64,000 bases of DNA from Thiohalocapsa sp. (GCA_028277725.1 JANQFX010000102.1:1-64000); one strand, 5' to 3'. Positions 40,934 to 51,395 are shown, counted from the stretch's first letter. The notes: generated by a model not told the origin, from the sequence alone. Translations and numbers: made by a program.

Positions 40934-41533
40934 TCAGCGTTCCACCGACAGCAGGACTTCGTTGCGGCGCAGGAATCCGGGTACGAACGGCGCATTGTAA
41001 CGCGCGAAGACGGGCTCTCCGACCGGCCTGAGCCCGGCCCGCTCGACGGAGCGGAGGAGTTCGTCCGCCTGCGCCTCCCAGCGCGCCTGCCCCCAGCCGC
41101 CGCCGAAACGACGCGCGGCGATGAGTTCAGCCGGCAGCTGGCGCAGGCTCACCGCGTCGGTACCGGGGGGCGGCAGCATGTACATGGGATATTCCTTGGC
41201 CATCACGAAGCCGACCAGCCAGTCATCGCCGTCGCCCCCCGCGACGCGCTGGAACATCGCCGGTGCGAGCATCGGGACCTTCCGGCCGAGGGCATTGCGG
41301 CCGCGCACGTAGTCCAGCAGTTGGGGGTAGGCGGCGGCGTCGACCGCGTCGAAGTCGGCCTGGACACGGGTCTCGGCTACCCGCATCGGCGCGTATTCGC
41401 GCAGCTGGAAGCCGTCGCCGCGCTCGATGACCTCGTAGTCCGGCGCGTCCGGGTTGATCAGCGCCAGCACGAGCAGGACCAGCGGCAACAGCATGCCGGC
41501 GATGAGCCAGTAGTTGAGCTTGGCGAAGGGCAT
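40934..41533 (-). CDS. SOUL family heme-binding protein
   Basis: PDYEVIERGDGFQLREYAPMRVAETRVQADFDAV...NALGRKVPMLAPAMFQRV...YPMYMLPPPGTDAVSL. Confidence 0.85.
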   Translation of the reverse strand: MPFAKLNYWLIAGMLLPLVLLVLALINPDAPDYEVIERGDGFQLREYAPMRVAETRVQADFDAVDAAAYPQLLDYVRGRNALGRKVPMLAPAMFQRVAGGDGDDWLVGFVMAKEYPMYMLPPPGTDAVSLRQLPAELIAARRFGGGWGQARWEAQADELLRSVERAGLRPVGEPVFARYNAPFVPGFLRRNEVLLSVER

Positions 41534-41979
41534 GATCGGCTTGGGGGTATGGAGGCAGGCGGGCGGCCCGTCCATTGAACCACGCGTCGGCATGGTCCGG
41601 CGTTGCCGATGGTCAAGGGATGCTCGCAGCCCGCCACGTCATCGTGCAATGTCCGACTCGATGCGCGGCTTCAACCTGCCAACCGGATGCCGACGTCGGA
41701 GCGCGGCGTCGGGCAACGGCGGGCAGGATTCCATCGGTGCCGCTATCATTCACCGGAGTCGGCGCCGCAGCTGAAGGCGCCGAGGTATTGTTGAGCCGAT
41801 GCAGCCGAGCCGATCGCGCTCGAGCTCGAGGACAAGGAGCACCCCGACGATCTCGGGGCGGGTCGCGGCACTGTTGCGCCAACGGGCGCCTAGCCGGATT
41901 GCATGCCATGGGCCGAGGCCGAGACCACCGCTATCGATTCCCCGCTCCAAACGCCCCGGCGCTGCTCGCTTCCAGGGCG

Positions 41980-42621
41980 ATGGGCCCACTGCTGTTGGGC
42001 CCTGTGCTGCTCGGCACCGTGCCCTTGAGCCTGAGCCTGCTGCTCCCCGCCGCGCAGGCACAGGACGGCAGCACGCCCAGCGGCGCCGACATCTACGCCT
42101 ACTGCGTCGACTGCCACGGCAAGCGCGGCGAGGGCGGCAAGGACGGAACCTACCCGCGCATCGGCGGGCTACCCCGGGACTACCTCGACCGCCAACTGCA
42201 CGCCTTCAAGTCCCAGACCCGCATCAACAAGCCGATGGTGCCCATCTTCAAGCACTACCGCTTCGATGCCGAGATCATCGACCGGGTGGCCGGTCACGTC
42301 GCCGGGCTGTCGCCGCCGGCGCCCAATCTCTGGCCCTACGCGCCGAACCCAGACGCCCTGGCGGCCTACCCGGACAGGGCCGCCTATGTCGCCGCCGGCG
42401 AGCAGACCTACGCGGGGTCCTGCGCCCGCTGTCATGGCGAGGACGGCGGCGGGACGGAGGCTGGGCCGCCGCTGGTAGCGCAGTATCCGGCCTACCTGAT
42501 CAAGCAGATCGGCGACTTCGCCCGTAGCGGGCGCACCCATGCGCAGAGCGAGCGCTGCGCCGACCTAACCCCGGCCGCCGCCGATGCGGTGGTCAATCAC
42601 CTGGTGGAGCTCAGCAAATGA
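41980..42621 (+). CDS. Diheme c-type cytochrome
   Basis: Signal peptide followed by two CXXCH motifs (YCVDCHGKRGEGG; SCARCHGEDGGG). Confidence 0.88.
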   Translation: MGPLLLGPVLLGTVPLSLSLLLPAAQAQDGSTPSGADIYAYCVDCHGKRGEGGKDGTYPRIGGLPRDYLDRQLHAFKSQTRINKPMVPIFKHYRFDAEIIDRVAGHVAGLSPPAPNLWPYAPNPDALAAYPDRAAYVAAGEQTYAGSCARCHGEDGGGTEAGPPLVAQYPAYLIKQIGDFARSGRTHAQSERCADLTPAAADAVVNHLVELSK

Positions 42622-43775
42622 CCACAGCCTCCCTCGATCGGGCACGCGCCGGTTTTCTGATGGCCTTGCTGGCGCCGCCTATCGCCGCGTGGGCGACGGA
42701 CTCCGTGTCCGACGCCGGTCAGGACGAGCCGCGGGCGGGCACCCTGGAGACGGTCGCGGAGCTGCCCGTCAATCCCGGCAACCTCGCCGTGACCGCCGAC
42801 GGGCGCATCTTCGCCACCGTGCACCAGTTTCGCCCCGCCGATGCGCGGCTGATCGAGGTCACCGGCGAGACGGCCTACGCACCCTGGCCCAATGCGGCCT
42901 GGAACGGCGCCTTCGCGTCCGGCCCCGACGTGCTCAACGCACCGCTGGGTATCCAGATCGACGACCGCGAACGGCTATGGGTCCTGGACAACGGGCTGCC
43001 GCTCGCGCCAGATCAGGAGCCGCAGGCGCCGAAACTCGTGGCCTTCTCGATCGCGGACGGGGACCTGGTCTTTCGACACGACTTCTCCGAGGACACCGGC
43101 CCCGCCGGGAGCTTCCTGAACGACCTCGCCGTGGATGCCGAGCGCGGCTTCGTCTACATCGCCGACGTCGGCGGCAGCGCGCAGCCCGCCCTGGTGACCC
43201 TGGACCTGAACACGGGCAGCGCGCGCCGCTTCACCGCCTCCGAGGCCCTGGCCGCCGAGGACGTGGACCTGGTGATCGACGGCCGCACACTCGGCTCCGA
43301 GGACGACGACGGCAGCCTCGACCCGGCCCGAGTTGCACTCAACCCGATCACCCTATCCGCCGACGGCGAGACCCTCTTCTTCGGCGCCATGAGCGGCGAG
43401 ACCTGGTACCGACTGCCGGCCCGGCTGCTGCGCGACGGCGCCTCGGATGGGGACATCGCCGCCGCCATCGAGCCCGTCGGCCGCAAGCCGGTCTCGGACG
43501 GGGCCTCAACCGATGCCGCCGGTAATCATTACTTCACCGATCTCGGGCGCAACGCCATCGGCCTGCTCGGCGCCGACGGCGAGGCGCGTACCCTGGTCCG
43601 GGACCAGCGCCTGAGCTGGCCGGATGCCCTGAGCTTCGGCGAACCCCGCTGGCTCTACGTGGCAGTCAATCAGTTGCATCTCTCGCCACCGCTCAACAAC
43701 GGCGTCGAGGGCGGCGGCCCGCCGTTCCTAATCCTGCGCCTGCGCACCGAAGACGCCGGCCTCGCCGGACGCTGA
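42618..43775 (+). CDS. Major royal jelly/Yellow-family (SMP-30-like) beta-propeller protein
   Basis: LPVNPGNLAVTADGRIFATVHQF, PLGIQIDDRERLWVLDNGL, FLNDLAVDAERGFVYIADVG, YFGAMSGETWYRLP-like blade; 4-bp overlap with cytochrome c. Confidence 0.75.
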   Translation: MTTASLDRARAGFLMALLAPPIAAWATDSVSDAGQDEPRAGTLETVAELPVNPGNLAVTADGRIFATVHQFRPADARLIEVTGETAYAPWPNAAWNGAFASGPDVLNAPLGIQIDDRERLWVLDNGLPLAPDQEPQAPKLVAFSIADGDLVFRHDFSEDTGPAGSFLNDLAVDAERGFVYIADVGGSAQPALVTLDLNTGSARRFTASEALAAEDVDLVIDGRTLGSEDDDGSLDPARVALNPITLSADGETLFFGAMSGETWYRLPARLLRDGASDGDIAAAIEPVGRKPVSDGASTDAAGNHYFTDLGRNAIGLLGADGEARTLVRDQRLSWPDALSFGEPRWLYVAVNQLHLSPPLNNGVEGGGPPFLILRLRTEDAGLAGR

Positions 43776-43850
43776 CAGCCCGCTCGCTCCCCAGTTCACC
43801 AGGCCCCACCCCCGGCCCGACCACCCCTCCAGCATCGATCAAGAGACCCC

Positions 43851-46661
43851 ATGGCCCCTGCGCAACCGCCGACCGCCCCGCCCCTGTTCAAACCCGGCCA
43901 GCGCTGGCTGTCCGAAACCCAGGCGGAGCTCGGCCTCGGCATCGTCGAGGCGAGCGACGAGCGCACGGTCACCATGCGCTTCCCGGCGACCGGCGAGCAG
44001 CGCCAGTACGCGCGCCGCAGCGCGCCGCTGTGGCGCGCGGAGTTCGCCATCGGCGACCCGATCCACGACATCGACGGCCTGCTGCTGAGCATCGTCGAGG
44101 TGGCCGACCACGACGGGCTCCTGGTCTACGCCGGCGAGGACGCGAACGGCGAGCGACACCAGGTGCCGGAGCAACTGCTGGCCGCGGACCTGCACCTGAA
44201 CCGGCCGCAACAGAAGCTGCTCGCCGGCCGGCTGGACCGCGACACCTGGTTCCGGCTGCGCCAGCGTACCTGGCGCCACCGCAGCGACTGGCCGGCGTTG
44301 GATGTGCGCGGCCTGGTGGGTGCACGTATCGCGCCCATCCCGCACCAGCTCTATATCGCACGCGAGGTCGCCGATCGGCTCGCGCCGCGGGTGCTGCTGG
44401 CCGACGAGGTGGGGCTAGGCAAGACCATCGAGGCCGGTCTGGTGCTGCATCGGATGCTGCTGGATGGCCGCGCACGCCGCGTGCTGGTGCTGGTGCCGGA
44501 GGCGCTGCTGCACCAGTGGCTGGTGGAGTTGCTACGCCGATTCAATCTGGGTTTCTCGCTCTTCGACCGCGAGCGCATCGGTGCGGCCGGTGCCGGCAAC
44601 GCCTTCGAGAGCGAGCAGCGTGTGCTCTGTAGCCTGGATCTGCTCACCGAGACCCCGGCGCACGCCGCCGCCGCGCTCGGCGCGGACTGGGACCTGCTCA
44701 TTGTCGACGAGGCGCATCACCTGCGGTGGACGCCGGAGGACAGCGGCCTGGACTATGACCTGGTCGAGGCCCTGGCGGACCAGACCCCCGCGGTGCTGCT
44801 GCTGACGGCGACGCCGGAGCAACTCGGGCGCAGCGGACACTTCGGCCGGCTGCGCCTGCTCGATCCCGAGCGATTCTCGGACTTCGACGCCTTCTCCGAG
44901 GAGGAACAGGGCTACGCGGACATCGCCGACATCGCCGGGCGGCTGCTCGCCGCCGAACCGCTGGGCGATGACCAGCAGGCACGGTTGCACGCGCTGCTCG
45001 GCGACACGGCGGAGCTCTCGACGGAGGAGGTCGTCGCCCAACTGCTCGACCGCCACGGCACCTCCCGCATCCTGTTCCGCAACACGCGCGCCGGTGTGGC
45101 CGGCTTTCCGGAGCGCCACGCCCAGGCCAGTCCGCTCTCCGCGCCCGAGGGCTATGCCGCCGCCGGCACCGACCCGCTGCACCCGGAGCTGGGTACCGGC
45201 GAGGACTGGCCGGCGCGCGATCCGCGCGTGGCCTGGTTGGTGGAGCTGATGCGCGAGCTCAACCCGGCCAAGGTGCTGCTGATCGCGGCCAAGGCCGAAA
45301 CGGTGCTGGCGCTTCGCGCGCACCTGCACGAGCGCGAGGGACTGCACGCGGCCGTGTTCCACGAGGGCATGGAGATCGTCGAGCGCGACCGCGCCGCCGC
45401 CTACTTCGCCGATCCGGACGAGGGCACGCGTCTGCTCCTGTGCTCCGAAATCGGTAGCGAGGGACGTAACTTCCAGTTCGCACACCACCTGGTGCTGTTC
45501 GACCTGCCGCTCGATCCGGAGCTCTTGGAACAGCGCATCGGGCGCCTCGACCGCATCGGCCAGACGCGCCGGGTCGAGATCCACGTGCCCTACATCGGCG
45601 GCACCGCCATGGAGACCCTGTACCGTTGGTATGCCGAGGGGCTGGACGCCTTCGGCCGCCACTGCCCGGCGGCGCCGGCGGTGTTCGAGCAGCTCGCCGA
45701 GCGCCTTGAAGGGCTGCTGCAACAGAGTCCCGCGGCTCCGAGCGACGTGGACGGCCTGATCCAGGACGCCGCCGCCCTGCGCAAGCGCCTCAATACCGAA
45801 CTCGCGGCCGGTCGGGACCGGCTGTTGGAGCTGGGCTCCAACCGCCCCGAGGTCTCCACCGAACTCGTCCAGGCCATGGAGGGCATGGACCGCGACCCCG
45901 GCCTGTTCGAATACCTGAACGCCTTTTGGGACGCGTTCGGCGCGGAGCAGGAACCGGGCCCCGGCGGCTCTGTGGTGCTGCAACCCGGTCGGCACATGCT
46001 CCAGGAGCACCTGCCCGGCCTGCCGGAGGATGGCATGACGCTGACCTTCGACCGACCCCATGCGCTGGCGCATGAGGATCGCGCCTTCCTCACCTGGGAG
46101 CACCCCATGACCCTCGCGGCCATGGACCTGCTGACTGGTTCCGACCTCGGCAGCGCGGCGGTCATCCTGACCCGCAACCCGGGCTTCCGCGCCGGCGCCC
46201 TGCTGCTGGAAATGCTCTACGTCGCCGAGTGCCCGGCCCCGCCGAGCCTGCAGGTGCAGCGCTTCCTGCCACGACTCGGCCTGCGGCTCCTGCTCGACGA
46301 GGAGGGCAAGGACCGCGCCGACGAGTTGACGTCCGACGCCCTGAGCGGCAAATGTCTGACCGGCAATCGCAAGCTCGCCTCCGCCGTCATTACCGCCAAG
46401 ACGGCGGCCATTGAAAAGCTGCTCGCCGACGGCGAGGCGCGGGCCGAGACCGCCGTCGCGGCGCTGCGGGCCCAGGCCATCGCCGGCATGGAATACGCCC
46501 TGGACGCCGAGGTCGAGCGCCTGGCCGCCCTGGCGCGGGTCAATCCGAGCGTACGCGACGACGAGATCGGCCAGCTGCAGATGCTGCGCGAGCGCCTTGG
46601 GCAGGTTCTGGACCGGGCACACCTGCGCCTGGATGCTCTACGGCTGGTGGTGCATGCCTGA
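43851..46661 (+). CDS. rapA: RNA polymerase-associated ATPase RapA
   Basis: FKPGQRWLSETQAELGLGIVEASDERTVTMRFPATGEQRQYA; LLADEVGLGKTIEAGLVLHRML; DEAHHL; QRIGRLDRIGQ. Confidence 0.95.
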   Translation: MAPAQPPTAPPLFKPGQRWLSETQAELGLGIVEASDERTVTMRFPATGEQRQYARRSAPLWRAEFAIGDPIHDIDGLLLSIVEVADHDGLLVYAGEDANGERHQVPEQLLAADLHLNRPQQKLLAGRLDRDTWFRLRQRTWRHRSDWPALDVRGLVGARIAPIPHQLYIAREVADRLAPRVLLADEVGLGKTIEAGLVLHRMLLDGRARRVLVLVPEALLHQWLVELLRRFNLGFSLFDRERIGAAGAGNAFESEQRVLCSLDLLTETPAHAAAALGADWDLLIVDEAHHLRWTPEDSGLDYDLVEALADQTPAVLLLTATPEQLGRSGHFGRLRLLDPERFSDFDAFSEEEQGYADIADIAGRLLAAEPLGDDQQARLHALLGDTAELSTEEVVAQLLDRHGTSRILFRNTRAGVAGFPERHAQASPLSAPEGYAAAGTDPLHPELGTGEDWPARDPRVAWLVELMRELNPAKVLLIAAKAETVLALRAHLHEREGLHAAVFHEGMEIVERDRAAAYFADPDEGTRLLLCSEIGSEGRNFQFAHHLVLFDLPLDPELLEQRIGRLDRIGQTRRVEIHVPYIGGTAMETLYRWYAEGLDAFGRHCPAAPAVFEQLAERLEGLLQQSPAAPSDVDGLIQDAAALRKRLNTELAAGRDRLLELGSNRPEVSTELVQAMEGMDRDPGLFEYLNAFWDAFGAEQEPGPGGSVVLQPGRHMLQEHLPGLPEDGMTLTFDRPHALAHEDRAFLTWEHPMTLAAMDLLTGSDLGSAAVILTRNPGFRAGALLLEMLYVAECPAPPSLQVQRFLPRLGLRLLLDEEGKDRADELTSDALSGKCLTGNRKLASAVITAKTAAIEKLLADGEARAETAVAALRAQAIAGMEYALDAEVERLAALARVNPSVRDDEIGQLQMLRERLGQVLDRAHLRLDALRLVVHA

Positions 46662-46808
46662 AGCTCAGGTCTTGGCCCTGTGACTGCCGGAGGTCGGGCT
46701 GAGGCACGAAGCCCGACACACCGCCTGTGGGCAACGCCCGATCGTCGGGCACGATCGGCGCCGGCGCTGGTCGGAGTCCTCATCCGCCATCGACAAGCGA
46801 ACGCAGCC

Positions 46809-47747
46809 ATGTCCCGTTTCGACCACAATCGCCGCCGATTCCTCAGGGTCAGCGGTGGGTTGATCGCCGCCGGGCTGGCAGCACCGATCACCGGAGCACG
46901 GGGTGACCGGCGCGTCGGCGGCCCGCTGACCAAGCCCATTCCCTCCTCTGGACAGCGGCTGCCGGCCATCGGCATGGGCACCTGGATTACCTTCAACATC
47001 GGCGAGGACCCGGACGCCATCGCGGTGCGCCGACAGGTGCTCGACGCCTTCTTCGCCGCCGGCGGCGGCATGATCGACTCCTCGCCCATGTACGGTTCGG
47101 CGGAGGCAGTGCTCGGCCGCACCCTGCCGGCGGATGCGCTCCAGCGCGGCCTGTTCTCGGCCACCAAGGTCTGGACCGGCGACGGCGACGCCGGGCCGGC
47201 GGAGATCGATGCCTCGCGGGCGCTGTGGCGACTGCCCCGCTTCGATCTGCTGCAGATCCATAACCTGCTCGCCTGGGAGGCGCACCTCGACACGCTGATG
47301 GACATGCGCGCGCAGGGTTCGTTGCGCTATATCGGCGTCACCACCTCCCACGGCCGCCGGCATCGGGAGCTGGAACGCATCATGGCGGACCGGCCCATCG
47401 ACTTCGTGCAGCTCACCTACAACGTCGTCGACCGCGAGGCCGAGGACCGGCTCCTGCCGCTGGCGCACGAGCGCGGCATCGCCGTCATCGCCAATCGGCC
47501 CTTCCGCCGCGGCGCCCTGCCGCAGCGCGCGGCCGGCAGGCCCCTGCCGGGCTGGGGGCGCGAGATCGGCTGCGATACCTGGCCGCAGGCGTTGCTCACC
47601 TTCATCGTCTCCCACCCCGCGGTGACCTGCGCCATTCCGGCGACCAGCCGGGTGGACCACATGCGCGAGAATATGGCCGCCGCCCGCGGTCCACTGCCCG
47701 ATGCGGCGCTACGCGAGCGCATCGCCGCGGACTTCGCGGCGCTCTGA
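46809..47747 (+). CDS. Aldo/keto reductase with Tat-type signal
   Basis: NRRRFLRVSGG N-terminal RR motif; PAIGMGTWITF, MIDSSPMYGSAEAVLG, AIPATSRVDHMREN. Confidence 0.85.
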   Translation: MSRFDHNRRRFLRVSGGLIAAGLAAPITGARGDRRVGGPLTKPIPSSGQRLPAIGMGTWITFNIGEDPDAIAVRRQVLDAFFAAGGGMIDSSPMYGSAEAVLGRTLPADALQRGLFSATKVWTGDGDAGPAEIDASRALWRLPRFDLLQIHNLLAWEAHLDTLMDMRAQGSLRYIGVTTSHGRRHRELERIMADRPIDFVQLTYNVVDREAEDRLLPLAHERGIAVIANRPFRRGALPQRAAGRPLPGWGREIGCDTWPQALLTFIVSHPAVTCAIPATSRVDHMRENMAAARGPLPDAALRERIAADFAAL

Positions 47748-47800
47748 GCCTCGGCCGGCGCCGACGACCGGACACCGAGTCGACGCCGCCGATTCGACCC

Positions 47801-48523
47801 ATGGACTGGTTCAGCTACGGCCCGGCGGACCTGGTGCCCTTCTCGTCGGAGACTTGGCTGGGCCTATTCGGCCGATACAACCAAGAGGGATTGGGTTGGG
47901 TGGTGGCGGGGCCTGCGACCGTGCTGGTCCTTGGGCTGCTGGTGCGCTTCGCTGGGGGCCGGACCGATTGGCTGTCGCGCGCGAGTCCCCGCCTTCTGCT
48001 GGCCCTGTCGGGGTGCTGCTGGCTCTGGATCGCCTGGGCCTTCTTCCATCAAGCCGTCAGTACGCTGCTCTGGGCCGCCGATTGGCTCGCCTGGGGCTTC
48101 GCGGCACAGGGCCTCGTCCTGCTCACCGCTGCATCCCTGCTGCCTCCAGCTCGGGACCCGGCGAACCGATGGCCCAGGGTCGTTGGCTGGGGGCTCATCG
48201 TTGTCGCGCTGATCGGCGCGCCGCTGCTCGCCTGGTCCACCGGCCAGCCGCCGCAGGGCATCGGCTGGTTCGGCAGCGGTCCGACACCCACCGCCGTCGG
48301 CACCCTCGGGCTGCTGTTGGTCCTCCCTGTTCGCCTTGGCTGGCTGCTCTTGCCCGTGCCGCTGATCTGGTGTCTGCTCGCGGGCATGCTTGGCCAGGTG
48401 CTGCATGACCCGCTGTGGCCCCTGCCCCTGATGTGTGCATTGGTCGCTCTGCTCGGCTGGTTCGGCATGCACACCAGGCCGTCGAATAATACTAACCATG
48501 GCTGTGCCCCGAGTGGACACTGA
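47801..48523 (+). CDS. Multi-TM membrane protein, DUF6064-like/unknown
   Basis: 240 aa, strongly hydrophobic with ~7 segments; family not recognised with certainty. Confidence 0.6.
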   Translation: MDWFSYGPADLVPFSSETWLGLFGRYNQEGLGWVVAGPATVLVLGLLVRFAGGRTDWLSRASPRLLLALSGCCWLWIAWAFFHQAVSTLLWAADWLAWGFAAQGLVLLTAASLLPPARDPANRWPRVVGWGLIVVALIGAPLLAWSTGQPPQGIGWFGSGPTPTAVGTLGLLLVLPVRLGWLLLPVPLIWCLLAGMLGQVLHDPLWPLPLMCALVALLGWFGMHTRPSNNTNHGCAPSGH

Positions 48524-48594
48524 GGTAAGTTTCGGGGGATCAACAAGACCGCGCCTCACCCGAGTGACGTGAAGGCGCAGCACCACGTGCGGAG

Positions 48595-50523
48595 ATGATC
48601 ATGAGTGGAGATTCGACGAACAAGGGCGGCGCCTGGCGCACAGCCTATGAGCGTTCACTGGCGGACCCGGAGGGCTTCTGGAGCGAGGCGGCCGCCGCCG
48701 TCGATTGGGATCGGACCTGGGACCGTGTCCTGGATGACAGCAACGCGCCCTTCTACCGGTGGTTCAGTGGCGCCGAACTCAACACCTGTCACAACGCCGT
48801 CGACCGGCACGTGGCCAACGGGCGCGGAGAGCAGGCGGCCATCATCCACGACAGCCCGGTGACGGGCAGGGTCGAGACAATCACCTACGCGGAGCTCCAG
48901 GACCGGGTCGCGCGCTTCGCCGGCGTGCTGCGCGACCTCGACGTCGCCAAGGGCGACCGTGTCATCGTCTATATGCCGATGGTGCCGGAGGCGGCCGTCG
49001 CGATGCTCGCCTGCGCGCGCATCGGTGCCATCCATTCCGTGGTCTTCGGCGGCTTCTCGGCGCGGGAGCTGGCCACCCGCATCGACGATGCGAAGCCCAA
49101 GGTCGTCGTCGCCGGCTCCTGCGGCATCGAGCCGAATCGCATCGTGCCCTACAAGCCGCTGCTGGACGACGCCATCGAGCAGGCCAGCCATAAGCCGGAA
49201 CACTGTGTGATCCTACAGCGCGAGCAGCAGACGGCCGAGCTGATCCCGGGCCGGGACCTGGACTGGGCACAGGCGGCCGCAGCCGCCGAGCCCGCCGACT
49301 GCTTGCCGGTGGCGGCCACGGACCCGCTCTACATCCTCTACACCTCCGGCACCACCGGCCAGCCCAAGGGCGTGGTGCGGGACAACGGCGGCCACGCGGT
49401 CGCCATGACCTGGTCGATGCGCAATATCTACGGCGTCGAGCCCGGTGAGGTGTTCTGGTCTGCCTCCGACGTCGGCTGGGTCGTGGGCCACTCCTACATC
49501 GTCTATGCCCCGCTGCTGCACGGCTGCACCACGATCATCTACGAGGGCAAGCCGGTCGGCACGCCGGACGCCGGCGCCTTCTGGCGCGTCATCGAGCAGC
49601 ACAAGGTCGCGGTGCTGTTCACGGCCCCGACCGCCTTCCGCGCCATCAAGCGTGATGATCCCAATGCCGAACACCTGGGGCGCTACGACACCTCCAGCTT
49701 GCGCGCGCTGTTCCTGGCCGGCGAGCGCTGCGACCCCAACACCCTGGAGTGGGCCGGCGAGATCCTGCGGGTGCCCGTGGTGGATCACTGGTGGCAGACC
49801 GAGACCGGCTGGGCCATCGCCGCCAACTGCCTTGGCCTGGAGGTGCTGCCGATCAAGTCCGGCTCGCCGACCAAGCCGGTGCCCGGCTACGACGTGCAGG
49901 TGCTGGGCGACGACAGCGAGCCGGTGGCGCCGGGCAACATCGGCCGCATCATGATCAAGCTGCCGCTACCGCCGGGCTGCCTGCCCACGCTCTGGGGCAA
50001 CGACGAGCGCTTCCGCGCGTCCTACCTCGCCGCCGAGTCCGGCTACTACCTCAGCGGCGACGCCGGCTACATGGACGACGACGGCTACGTATTCGTCATG
50101 AGCCGCATCGACGACATCATCAATGTCGCCGGACACCGCCTCTCCACCGGCGGCATGGAGGCGGTGCTGGCGGGGCATCCGGACGTCGCCGAGTGCGCGG
50201 TCATCGGCGTCGCGGACCAGCTCAAGGGCGAACTGCCCCTGGGGCTGGTCGTGCTCAAGGCCGGCGTCGACCGGCCCGAGGCCGACCTCGCCAAGGAACT
50301 GGTGGCCAAGGTGCGCCAGGAAATCGGTCCCGTCGCCGCGTTCAAGAGCGTGCTGGTGGTGTCGAGGCTACCCAAGACCCGCTCCGGCAAGATCCTGCGC
50401 GGCACCATGAAGCACATCGCCGAGGGCACCGAGTACCGCATGCCGGCGACCATCGACGACCCGGCGATTCTGGAGGAGATCAAGGCAACGCTCGCCGCCG
50501 CGGGCTATACCCACGGCAGCTGA
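48595..50523 (+). CDS. prpE: Propionyl-CoA synthetase / acetyl-CoA synthetase-like
   Basis: LYILYTSGTTGQPKGVVRDNGGHAVAMTWSMRNIYG; YLSGDAGYMDDDGYVFVMSRIDDIINVAGHRLSTGGMEAVL; LPKTRSGKILRGTMKHIA. Confidence 0.9.
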   Translation: MIMSGDSTNKGGAWRTAYERSLADPEGFWSEAAAAVDWDRTWDRVLDDSNAPFYRWFSGAELNTCHNAVDRHVANGRGEQAAIIHDSPVTGRVETITYAELQDRVARFAGVLRDLDVAKGDRVIVYMPMVPEAAVAMLACARIGAIHSVVFGGFSARELATRIDDAKPKVVVAGSCGIEPNRIVPYKPLLDDAIEQASHKPEHCVILQREQQTAELIPGRDLDWAQAAAAAEPADCLPVAATDPLYILYTSGTTGQPKGVVRDNGGHAVAMTWSMRNIYGVEPGEVFWSASDVGWVVGHSYIVYAPLLHGCTTIIYEGKPVGTPDAGAFWRVIEQHKVAVLFTAPTAFRAIKRDDPNAEHLGRYDTSSLRALFLAGERCDPNTLEWAGEILRVPVVDHWWQTETGWAIAANCLGLEVLPIKSGSPTKPVPGYDVQVLGDDSEPVAPGNIGRIMIKLPLPPGCLPTLWGNDERFRASYLAAESGYYLSGDAGYMDDDGYVFVMSRIDDIINVAGHRLSTGGMEAVLAGHPDVAECAVIGVADQLKGELPLGLVVLKAGVDRPEADLAKELVAKVRQEIGPVAAFKSVLVVSRLPKTRSGKILRGTMKHIAEGTEYRMPATIDDPAILEEIKATLAAAGYTHGS

Positions 50524-50547
50524 GGGGGCATCGACGGCAGCGCCGGT

Positions 50548-51039
50548 TTATCGGCGCTGCCCGTCCGCCGCCTCGGCGATGGCCGCAAGGAACTCGTCGA
50601 GCTGGTCCAGCTCGGTCAGCAGCGGCGGCAAGGCCGTCCGCAGATGCGCACGCAGGACCGACAACCGCTCCGCGTCCAGTTCGACCGCATAGGCATGGCG
50701 GAAAAAGTGCCGGAAGGACAACAGCTCCCGCAACGCGGACACCGACTCCCGCGACAAGACCGCGGGCCGAATGCCCTCGATGGCCAGGCCCATGGCGTGC
50801 AGCAGCTCCTGATGCCAATCGCCTCCGCTCGGCACATCGCCGTCCACATGCCGCGCCACGCGCAGCAGGATGCTCTCCATCGAGCCGTAAGCGTGGTGCA
50901 GTGCAACCGCCGCCTGCGCGCACACGGCCGCGTCGGCATCATCCCTGAGCTTCAGGCTTGCGAGTTCATGCACGCGTCGCTCCAATACCGCACGGTCGAA
51001 GGCGATCTCCGCGCGCAGTCGTTGAACCCTTGCGTTCAC
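50548..51039 (-). CDS. HepT-like toxin (HEPN nuclease family)
   Basis: RX4HXY motif in LSFRHFFRHAYAVEL; follows nucleotidyltransferase with 4-bp overlap. Confidence 0.72.
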   Translation of the reverse strand: MNARVQRLRAEIAFDRAVLERRVHELASLKLRDDADAAVCAQAAVALHHAYGSMESILLRVARHVDGDVPSGGDWHQELLHAMGLAIEGIRPAVLSRESVSALRELLSFRHFFRHAYAVELDAERLSVLRAHLRTALPPLLTELDQLDEFLAAIAEAADGQRR

Positions 51040-51395
51040 AGCTCGATCCCCTCCGCCGCGATGCGCTCCGCCAAACTCACCGGGGCCTCCTCCAGCCGCA
51101 CGAGATCCACCGGGCCGTTGACCAGGCCCATCAGCTCGGCGAGCGCCGCGAAGTAGCGGGCCGGCGGAATGCCGCTGGCTGCCAGATCGAGGTCGCTGCC
51201 GACATGGTGCCCGCCGGTCGCGAGCGAGCCGAACAGCACCACGCGCCGCGCCCCGTAGGTCTCCCGCAGGCAGCGCGCCGCCTCGGGCAGTATCGCCCGC
51301 AGCCGCGCCGCACGGGCGTCGGCCGCCGCCTGCTCGGCGGCGGCGCGGCGACGCAGATGGCGCGCGGTGTCAGCGGCTGTGATGGGCGGACTCAT
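51036..51395 (-). CDS. MntA-like minimal nucleotidyltransferase antitoxin
   Basis: RRVVLFGSLATGGHHVGSDLDLAASG: GSX10DXD motif. Confidence 0.8.
   Translation of the reverse strand: MSPPITAADTARHLRRRAAAEQAAADARAARLRAILPEAARCLRETYGARRVVLFGSLATGGHHVGSDLDLAASGIPPARYFAALAELMGLVNGPVDLVRLEEAPVSLAERIAAEGIEL

Noticed and set aside
44532-46622. 696-aa minus-strand ORF
   Set aside because: Antisense to rapA, which has unmistakable conserved motifs.
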